DNA from: Sphingomonadaceae bacterium
Lineage (GTDB): Bacteria; Pseudomonadota; Alphaproteobacteria; Sphingomonadales; Sphingomonadaceae
Length of the DNA: 6,433 nt
Reading direction: 5' to 3'
NCBI GenBank assembly: GCA_014380205.1
Contig: JACMKH010000193.1
Coordinates: 1-6,433, forward strand
Under the pieces are notes generated by a model, which searched no databases, had not been told where the DNA came from, and saw only the letters and a program-made list of their open reading frames with translations. Position numbers and translations under genes: made by a program. This document shows positions 1-5,046 of this stretch, piece after piece; positions within the stretch are counted from its first letter, which is position 1, and each line of letters opens with the position of its first letter.

Positions 1-225
1 CTCGCGCGGCTGCTCGACCAACTCCACCCCGACCGGCCGCTCACGCGCGGCTATGCGCGCGTCTCTGCCCGAGCCGGCGGAACAGTCACGAGCAGGGCGG
101 CCGCGGCGGCGGCGAAGGCGCTGACCTTGCACTTCGCCGACGGCGCGATCGACGCGCGGGTTGAGGGCGCGGGCAAGCCGGCCTATTCTCCTCCCAAGGG
201 TCCGCAGCCCTCACTGTTCGACTGA
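1..225 (+). CDS. xseA: Exodeoxyribonuclease VII large subunit, C-terminal end (5' truncated by window)
   Basis: The reading frame is open from base 1 and stops at TGA 223-225, giving the last 74 residues. The segment LTRGYARV (residues 14-21), a short Gly-containing strand, then LHFADGAIDARVEG (residues 47-60) match the C-terminal tail of XseA, where an (A/T)RGY motif is followed by a strand ending in DG.I...V. The protein ends in a Pro/Lys-rich tail and SLFD, as seen in alphaproteobacterial XseA. Exonuclease VII (XseA with several XseB) degrades single-stranded DNA in the cytoplasm into oligonucleotides and acts in repair. The catalytic and OB-fold regions lie outside the window, so activity cannot be judged. 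The next gene starts 16 nt downstream on the same strand, so they are probably co-transcribed. The identification rests on a short segment but is supported by the DUF2093 neighbour. Confidence 0.88.
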   Translation, partial: LARLLDQLHPDRPLTRGYARVSARAGGTVTSRAAAAAAKALTLHFADGAIDARVEGAGKPAYSPPKGPQPSLFD

Positions 226-241
226 GATCAAAGGCCAGACC

Positions 242-442
242 ATGCTGCTCTCGCGCGGCCGCCCCGCCCGGCTCCATTACATGGCCAACGCCTATCGCGT
301 GCTCGGCCAAGGCGATCACGTGATCTGCGCGGTGAGCGGCGAGCGCATCCCGCTCGAGCATCTGCGCTACTGGAGCGTCGCGCGGCAGGAGCCCTATGCG
401 AGCGCCGAGATCGCGGTCGAGGCGGAGACGCGCGGGCGGTGA
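242..442 (+). CDS. DUF2093 domain-containing small protein
   Basis: A 66-residue protein recognised as DUF2093, a short alphaproteobacterial family of unknown function. It shows the family pattern: an RPARLHY start region (residues 6-12), GDHVICAVSGE around residues 25-35, then IPLEHLRYWSVARQE (residues 36-50). One cysteine (Cys30), followed by a Ser-Gly turn, is present; a single cysteine does not make a metal site by itself. The length is close to the usual size, about 65-75 residues. The ATG at 242 is preferred because AAGG at 231-234 sits 7 nt upstream and the family similarity begins there. The frame can be extended to a TTG at 161, but that would overlap xseA out of frame. The gene sits between xseA and the M23 peptidase, and its TGA overlaps the peptidase GTG. 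It is probably soluble and cytoplasmic, with no signal peptide or membrane segment. Its function is unknown. Confidence 0.87.
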   Translation: MLLSRGRPARLHYMANAYRVLGQGDHVICAVSGERIPLEHLRYWSVARQEPYASAEIAVEAETRGR

Positions 443-1269
443 GGCTGCGCGCGTTCGCGATCGCCTGCGCGCTGATTGCCGGCGCGGCGGTCGCACAGCA
501 AGGCGACGACTTCGGGCTCGAAGGCGCGTTCCGCCAAGGCGGTCTGGTGCGCGGAACCGCGCCGGGTGGAACCGCCGCGCTCACGCTCAACGGCGCGCCG
601 GTCGAGATCGCGCCCGACGGGCGTTTCGTGATCGCCTTCGACCGCGACCATGGCGCTGGCGCCCAGCTCAGCGCGCGCCTCGCCGACGGGCGCGAGGTCG
701 CCCGGACGATCGCGGTCGCCCCCGGAAACTGGCGAATCGAGCACGTCAACGCCTCGCCGACGGGGAGCGCGCCTTCTGCAGGCTTCCTCGAGCGTCGCCG
801 CCCCGAGCTCGCGCGGATCAACGCGGCGCGCGCGACGCGCCACGCGAGCGAAGGCTGGCGCCAGCGCTTTCTGTGGCCGGTCACCGGGCGGATCAGCGGG
901 GTGTTCGGATCGCAGCGCGTCTATCGCGGCGAGCCGGGGAGCTATCACAGCGGAGTCGATGTCGCGCGGCCGGCGGGAACGCCGATCGTCGCGCCCGCCG
1001 ATGGCGTCGTCATCCTCGCCGCCGAGACGCCCTTCACGCTCGAGGGGCATCTCTTGATGATCGACCACGGCATGGGGCTCAACAGCGCCTTCCTCCACCT
1101 CTCGCGGATCGAGGTGCGCGAGGGCGAGCGCGTCAGCCGCGGCCAGCGGATCGGGGCGATCGGGCAGAGCGGGCGCGCGACTGGGCCGCATCTCCACTGG
1201 AGCATGAAATGGGGCGCGGCGCGGATCGACCCGCAATTGCTCGCGGGGTCGATGCCCAACGCGATGTAG
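439..1269 (+). CDS. Exported M23 family (LytM-type) metallopeptidase
   Basis: A 276-residue protein. Residues 1-19 form a signal peptide (Arg2/Arg4, hydrophobic core, AVA before Gln20), so it acts in the periplasm. Residues 20-105 form a beta-rich N-terminal domain that includes LTLNGAPVEIAPDGRF, then a linker, then the M23 peptidase domain (about 145-265). The active-site elements are all present: HSGVD (His170, Asp174), His220 in FLHLS, and HLHW (His251, His253). In this family the first His, the Asp and the last His bind zinc and the other two histidines are catalytic. The expected role is cleavage of peptidoglycan cross-links, or regulation of amidases. The intact site argues against a degenerate EnvC/NlpD-type activator. 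The GTG start at 439 overlaps the DUF2093 TGA in a GTGA, with GGAG at 424-427, so translation is probably coupled. The stop is one base from the convergent gene's stop. The substrate is inferred from the family. Confidence 0.93.
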   Translation: MRLRAFAIACALIAGAAVAQQGDDFGLEGAFRQGGLVRGTAPGGTAALTLNGAPVEIAPDGRFVIAFDRDHGAGAQLSARLADGREVARTIAVAPGNWRIEHVNASPTGSAPSAGFLERRRPELARINAARATRHASEGWRQRFLWPVTGRISGVFGSQRVYRGEPGSYHSGVDVARPAGTPIVAPADGVVILAAETPFTLEGHLLMIDHGMGLNSAFLHLSRIEVREGERVSRGQRIGAIGQSGRATGPHLHWSMKWGAARIDPQLLAGSMPNAM

Positions 1270-1270
1270 C

Positions 1271-1792
1271 CTATTCCTCGCGCCGCACGCGGATCGGGCG
1301 CATGTTGTTGATCTCGGCGCGGAAGCTTCCCAGCGCGGCGCGCTCGACCACGATGGTGTGGCCCGCGCGCGGGTCGCGCGACAATTGCTCGCTGTCGATC
1401 TGGACCCAGAGCGTGCCGTCGGCGAGCCGCAGCACCCACGGCCGATAGCCGCCGCCCGAAACGTCGGTGATCGTGGTCTCGATCCGGTCGAGCTGCTCGT
1501 CGGCTTCGCCGAGCAGGCGAATCTGGGGAACCTGCAGCCCGAACAGGTCGCGCTGCGCCTCCTCGATGTCGCCGCGATCATAGACCACGATCTCGCGGCT
1601 CTGCTCGGCGGCGGCGACCGCGGCGGCCTGTTGGTCGAAACAGACGAGGCGCTGGGCGTCGTCGGCGATGCTTCGGCAATTCAGCAGGTTGCGAAAAATC
1701 TCGGGCGTGGCGGGCGGCGTCTCCTGCGCACGCGCGGCGAATGGCGCGGCGGCGAGCGCGAACGCGGCGGCGAGCATCGGGGCGCGGTGCAT
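1271..1792 (-). CDS. Exported protein of unknown function with C-x11-C and GSFR-type C-terminal module
   Basis: A 173-residue protein of unknown function. Residues 1-22 form a signal peptide (MHRAPML, Ala-rich core, ARA before Gln23), so it is probably periplasmic. No lipobox Cys is present. Residues 39-53 read C-R-S-I-A-D-D, then RLVCFD, a motif (C..I.dd..RL.CfD) seen in several small exported proteobacterial proteins; Cys39 and Cys51 could form a disulfide. An acidic helix follows (about 75-105). The beta-rich C-terminus includes WVLRLADGTLWVQID (119-133), then IVVERAALGSFRAE (147-160) and a basic end; it resembles the 'LadG.vW.q.d ... GSf' module of uncharacterised proteins and is probably a small SH3-like barrel. 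The start at 1792 is chosen because of GGAGGA 9 nt upstream and the signal peptide. The frame stays open far upstream only because it runs antisense to the receptor gene. Confident as a gene; function not known. Confidence 0.82.
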   Translation of the reverse strand: MHRAPMLAAAFALAAAPFAARAQETPPATPEIFRNLLNCRSIADDAQRLVCFDQQAAAVAAAEQSREIVVYDRGDIEEAQRDLFGLQVPQIRLLGEADEQLDRIETTITDVSGGGYRPWVLRLADGTLWVQIDSEQLSRDPRAGHTIVVERAALGSFRAEINNMRPIRVRREE

Positions 1793-1801
1793 CGGTCGGT
1801 G

Positions 1802-1807
1802 TCCTCC
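1802..1807 (-). promoter_or_regulatory. Ribosome binding site for the minus-strand exported protein
   Basis: The minus strand reads GGAGGA here, 9 nt before the ATG at 1792. This is the strongest Shine-Dalgarno sequence in the window. It fixes the start of the gene, which could otherwise be extended upstream through an open frame or shortened to the Met at codon 6. Confidence 0.8.
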
Positions 1808-1899
1808 GGAAGCGAATCGCGAGCCTTCTGACACGATTGGCCCGCGCTCCGCCACTGTTGCATTTGTGCGACAGCCGCGCCGCAAGATGCGCCCCCGCC

Positions 1900-1915
1900 T
1901 TAAGCTTGGCTTTAC
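1900..1915 (+). promoter_or_regulatory. Possible CtrA-like binding site
   Basis: The sequence is TTAA, seven bases, then TTTAC. The alphaproteobacterial CtrA consensus is TTAA-N7-TTAAC, so 8 of the 9 specified bases match at the correct spacing. It lies in the A/T-rich core of the divergent region, directly before the TTGACA at 1918-1923. CtrA is a cell-cycle response regulator present in sphingomonads. No experiment or search supports this site; a single degenerate match can occur by chance. Confidence 0.25.
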
Positions 1916-2040
1916 AGTTGACAGCCCGATGCGGCATTGGCGGCGCAGGCCTGAAAGGGGGGCCGGTGCGCCCGACGCGCGTCTTCCTCCCGCAGGGTTG
2001 AGAATTTCGGACCGCAATCGCGGCCGTGCCACTCCAGAAT

Positions 2041-2046
2041 AAGGGA
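2041..2046 (+). promoter_or_regulatory. Probable ribosome binding site of the TonB receptor
   Basis: AAGGGA lies 7 nt before the GTG at 2054. It is a moderate Shine-Dalgarno match, but its position supports the GTG start, which also puts a complete signal peptide at the N-terminus. Confidence 0.5.
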
Positions 2047-2053
2047 CTGGAAA

Positions 2054-4972
2054 GTGATCAAATCGACCTCCTTCACGACTCGCTCGAAGCTCGCCACGGG
2101 CGTCGCCACCGCCGCGATCGGCCTCGCGCTCGCCACCACTCCGGCCTATGCGCAAGAAGATCCTCAGTCCACCGAGGAAGCCAGTTCGGGCCCGATCGTC
2201 GTCACCGGCACGCGCATCCAGCGGCCGGACCTCGAGAGCGTCTCGCCGGTCACCGTGGTCGGCGCGCAGGATATCGCCGCCACGGGCACGACCCGCGCGG
2301 AAGACCTGCTCAACGCGCTGCCCCAGGTGTTCGCTTCGCAGACCGCGTTCATCTCGAACGGCGGCACCGGCACGGCGACGGTCGACCTTCGCGGCCTCGG
2401 CGCGATCCGCACCCTCGTCCTCGTCGACGGCCGCCGGCTCCAGCCGGGCGATCCGTTCGCGGTCACCGCCGACATCAACCAGATTCCCGCCTCGCTGATC
2501 GAGCGCGTCGACGTCGTCACCGGCGGCGCCTCGGCGGTCTATGGCGCCGACGCCGTCTCGGGCGTCGTCAACTTCATCATGGATCGCGATTTCGAGGGCA
2601 TCCGCGCCGACGCCCAGGCGAGCTTCTACCAGCACAACAACGACGACGACGTCATTCAGGACCTGCTCAACCGCCGCGGCTTCATCTCGCCCAACGGCAC
2701 GCCGGTCGACGGCTGGGGCTATGACGCCAACGTCGTGATCGGGGCGGGCTTCGACGACGGCCGCGGCCACGTCACCGGCTATCTCGGCTATCGTCAAATA
2801 GACGCGATTACCCAGGACACGCGCGACTACAGCGCGTGCGCGCTGGCGTTCAGCGCCACCGACCCGTCGGGCTATATCTGCTCTGGATCGAGCACCACCG
2901 TCGCAGGCACTTTCTTCCTGTTCAACGACGGATCGACGCCGTTCAATGGGGGCGCGCAGTTCACGATCGATCCAACGACGGGCGGCTTCCGCCCCTACGT
3001 CTCGGCGAGAGATGCATACAACTTCAACCCGACCAACTTTTTCCAGCGCCCCGACAAGCGCTATGTGGGCGGGTTCTTCGCCGAATATGAGATCAGCCCG
3101 TCGGTCGTGCCCTATACCGAGTTCATGTTCATGGACGACCGCTCGGACGCCCAGATTGCGGCCTCGGGCACCTTCTTCGCCAACACCTTCTTCCCGACCT
3201 GCGGCCATCCGCTGATCAACGACCTCCAGTACGCCCAGCTCGGGTGCACCTCGGACGATCAGGAGCTGACGTATTTCTACACGGGCAAGCGCCTCGTCGA
3301 GGCCGGCCCGCGCACAAGCATCCTGCGTCACACCACACACCGCGAGGTGCTCGGCGTGCGCGGCTCGATCAGCGAGAACTGGAGCTACGACGCCTATCTC
3401 CAGCGCGGCGAGACGATCTATGGGCAGCGTTACATCAATGACGTCTCGATCCCGAACGTCGACCAGGCGCTCGACGCGGTGGTCGATGCAAACGGCAACA
3501 TCGTCTGCCGCGATCAGAGCAACGGCTGCATTCCGCTAAACGTCTTCGAGATTGGCGGCGTGACCGCCGAGCAGGCGGACTTCATCACCGTTCCGGCGCT
3601 AATGGACGCCTCGATCAAGCAGTATGTCGCCTCGGGCTTCATCACCGGCTCGATCGGCAACCTATGGCATTCCAATCCGGTGGGTGTCGTGGTCGGCGTC
3701 GAATATCGCAAGGAGCTCTACGATCTCAATCCGGACTCGCTGTTCGAAATCGGCGGTCTCGCCGGTCAGGGCGGCCCGACCGTCCCGGTCGAGGGCGCGT
3801 TCTCGGTCCGCGAGGTCTTCGCCGAGATCATCGCGCCGCTGGTAGAGTTCGGCAACGGCGGCGGCATCGAGCTGCAGGCGGGCTATCGTTACTCGGACTA
3901 CACGACGACCGGCGGCGCCCACACCTACAAGGGCGGCCTCACGATCGAGCCCGTCCCGGGGGTGAGCTTCCGCGGCATCTACAACCGCGCGGTTCGTGCG
4001 CCGAATATCGTCGAGCTGTTCTCGCCGCAGCAAATCGGTCTGTTCAACGGCATCGATCGTTGCGCGGGTGAGAATCCCGAGGCGTCGGCCGCCGCGTGCG
4101 CGAACACGGGCGTGACCGCCGCGCAATACGGTAATATCGCCCCCAACCCGGCCGATCAGTACAACCAGCTGACTGGCGGCAACCCCAATCTCGACCCGGA
4201 GAAGGCGGATACCTACACCGTGGGTATGGTCGTCGACGCCAGCGACTTCGGTCTTCCCGGATTCACAGCGACGGTGGACTATTTCCTCATCGAGATCGGC
4301 GGCGCCATTCAGGGATTGGGCGCACAGGCAATTTTCGATGGGTGCCTTAATAGCGGCGATGCACTCCTCTGCTCGAACGTGCAGCGCGGCGTGGGCGGCA
4401 CGCTGTGGCTCGGACAGACGGGCTTCATCCAGAATCTCCAGCTGAATATCGGTGACCTGAGCACCGAGGGCATCGACTTCGGCCTCGGATATCGCTTCCC
4501 GGTGGGAGCCGGCAGCCTGTTCGCCAACATCACGGGCACGTATCTCCTCGAAGCGTTTGCCTCTTCCAACGGCCTCGATTGCGTCGGCTTCTATGGTCCG
4601 ACCTGCACTACGCAGTGGGGGGGGCCGGTTCCCGAATATCGCCACCGCGTGAGCCTGGGCTATACCTCGGATAGCGGCTGGGGCGTCACGACGCGCTGGC
4701 GCTACTTCGGAAGCGTGGAGATCGAGCCGGGCGCATCGACTGTCGCCACCGTCGACGATTCGATAAAGGCCTTCCACTGGTTCGACGTCTCGGGGTCGTA
4801 CGACTTCACCGACAACTTCTCGCTCACCGCCGGCGTCAACAACGTGTTCGACACCAACCCGCCGACCATCGGCGGCGCGTTCCTCGGCACGGCCGGCAAC
4901 GGCAACACCTTCCCGGGCCAATACGATCCGGTCGGGCGTTACGTCTTCGTTCGCGGCGCGTTCGAGTTCTAG
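2054..4972 (+). CDS. TonB-dependent outer-membrane receptor
   Basis: A complete 972-residue receptor, within the usual length for the large sphingomonad/caulobacter type. Order of parts: signal peptide 1-33 (Lys3, Arg10, Lys12, hydrophobic core, AYA before Gln34); short linker; TonB-box-like IVVTGTRI at 48-55; plug domain about 62-178 with DLRGLG (111-116), LVLVDGRRL (121-129) and VDVVTGGASAVYGADAVSGVVNF (152-174); then a 22-strand-type beta barrel to the end. Barrel hallmarks are FRGIYNRAVRAPN (639-651), NPNLDPEKADTYTVG (710-724), a GVNNVFD turn (927-933) and a C-terminal Phe (…RGAFEF), the signal for insertion by the BAM complex. There is no STN domain, so FecA-type signalling is not expected. 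It would bring a substrate across the outer membrane using TonB/ExbB/ExbD energy; the substrate cannot be read from the sequence. Twelve cysteines fall in six close pairs. The start is GTG. The gene is divergent from the exported protein gene and convergent with the TPR-oxygenase. Confidence 0.95.
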   Translation: MIKSTSFTTRSKLATGVATAAIGLALATTPAYAQEDPQSTEEASSGPIVVTGTRIQRPDLESVSPVTVVGAQDIAATGTTRAEDLLNALPQVFASQTAFISNGGTGTATVDLRGLGAIRTLVLVDGRRLQPGDPFAVTADINQIPASLIERVDVVTGGASAVYGADAVSGVVNFIMDRDFEGIRADAQASFYQHNNDDDVIQDLLNRRGFISPNGTPVDGWGYDANVVIGAGFDDGRGHVTGYLGYRQIDAITQDTRDYSACALAFSATDPSGYICSGSSTTVAGTFFLFNDGSTPFNGGAQFTIDPTTGGFRPYVSARDAYNFNPTNFFQRPDKRYVGGFFAEYEISPSVVPYTEFMFMDDRSDAQIAASGTFFANTFFPTCGHPLINDLQYAQLGCTSDDQELTYFYTGKRLVEAGPRTSILRHTTHREVLGVRGSISENWSYDAYLQRGETIYGQRYINDVSIPNVDQALDAVVDANGNIVCRDQSNGCIPLNVFEIGGVTAEQADFITVPALMDASIKQYVASGFITGSIGNLWHSNPVGVVVGVEYRKELYDLNPDSLFEIGGLAGQGGPTVPVEGAFSVREVFAEIIAPLVEFGNGGGIELQAGYRYSDYTTTGGAHTYKGGLTIEPVPGVSFRGIYNRAVRAPNIVELFSPQQIGLFNGIDRCAGENPEASAAACANTGVTAAQYGNIAPNPADQYNQLTGGNPNLDPEKADTYTVGMVVDASDFGLPGFTATVDYFLIEIGGAIQGLGAQAIFDGCLNSGDALLCSNVQRGVGGTLWLGQTGFIQNLQLNIGDLSTEGIDFGLGYRFPVGAGSLFANITGTYLLEAFASSNGLDCVGFYGPTCTTQWGGPVPEYRHRVSLGYTSDSGWGVTTRWRYFGSVEIEPGASTVATVDDSIKAFHWFDVSGSYDFTDNFSLTAGVNNVFDTNPPTIGGAFLGTAGNGNTFPGQYDPVGRYVFVRGAFEF

Positions 4973-4991
4973 GCTTGTAGCCGGTCAGATC

Positions 4992-5033
4992 GGGGGGCGG
5001 GAAGGCTTCGGCCTTCCCGCCCCCTGTTCGTTT
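4992..5033 (+). terminator. Hairpin terminator with UUCG tetraloop after the TonB receptor
   Basis: Bases 4993-5006 pair perfectly with 5011-5024 (14 bp, plus a possible G-T pair 4992/5025) around a TTCG loop closed by C-G, a very stable C(UUCG)G hairpin. It begins 20 nt after the receptor stop. The tail on the + strand (TGTTCGTTT) is only partly T-rich, but this orientation is better than the other: on the minus strand no T-run follows. It probably ends the receptor mRNA and may also stop or protect the 3' end of the convergent oxygenase mRNA. Confidence 0.8.
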
Positions 5034-5046
5034 GCGCAGCCGGCGT

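Larger units (their letters stand above)
1793..2053. promoter_or_regulatory. Divergent intergenic region between exported protein and TonB receptor
   Basis: These 261 bases hold no convincing gene. They separate two divergent genes, so both promoters are expected here. The part around 1895-1925 is clearly more A/T-rich than its surroundings. On the + strand it contains TTGACA at 1918-1923, a perfect -35 hexamer, but no good -10 hexamer lies 16-18 nt downstream, so this is not called as a promoter. A near-match to a CtrA box is at 1900-1915. If transcription of the receptor starts near here, its leader would be roughly 100 nt. No riboswitch fold, long inverted repeat or Fur-like palindrome was recognised by eye. 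Confidence 0.6.

Noticed and set aside
161..241. Upstream TTG start for the DUF2093 gene
   Set aside because: It would overlap the xseA end out of frame and add residues with no family similarity; ATG 242 has an AAGG at good spacing.
396..1448. 350-residue plus-strand open frame overlapping the M23 peptidase
   Set aside because: It is an out-of-frame shadow very rich in Arg and Ala, and the peptidase frame has a signal peptide and full active site.
1918..1946. Sigma-70 promoter built on TTGACA at 1918-1923
   Set aside because: At 16-18 nt spacing only GC-rich hexamers follow, with no TATAAT-like -10, so it is noted but not called as a promoter.
1793..3340. Long minus-strand open frame continuing upstream of the exported protein, antisense to the TonB receptor
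   Set aside because: It is the same frame as the exported protein gene but lies mostly opposite a clear receptor gene. Its translation is Arg/Asp/Val-rich without domains, and the strong ribosome site and signal peptide put the real start at 1792.
3662..4921. 419-residue minus-strand open frame antisense to the receptor
   Set aside because: A GC-rich coding strand often leaves its antisense frame free of stops. The product is a low-complexity Arg/Ala/Glu/Val mix with no recognisable motif or ribosome site.
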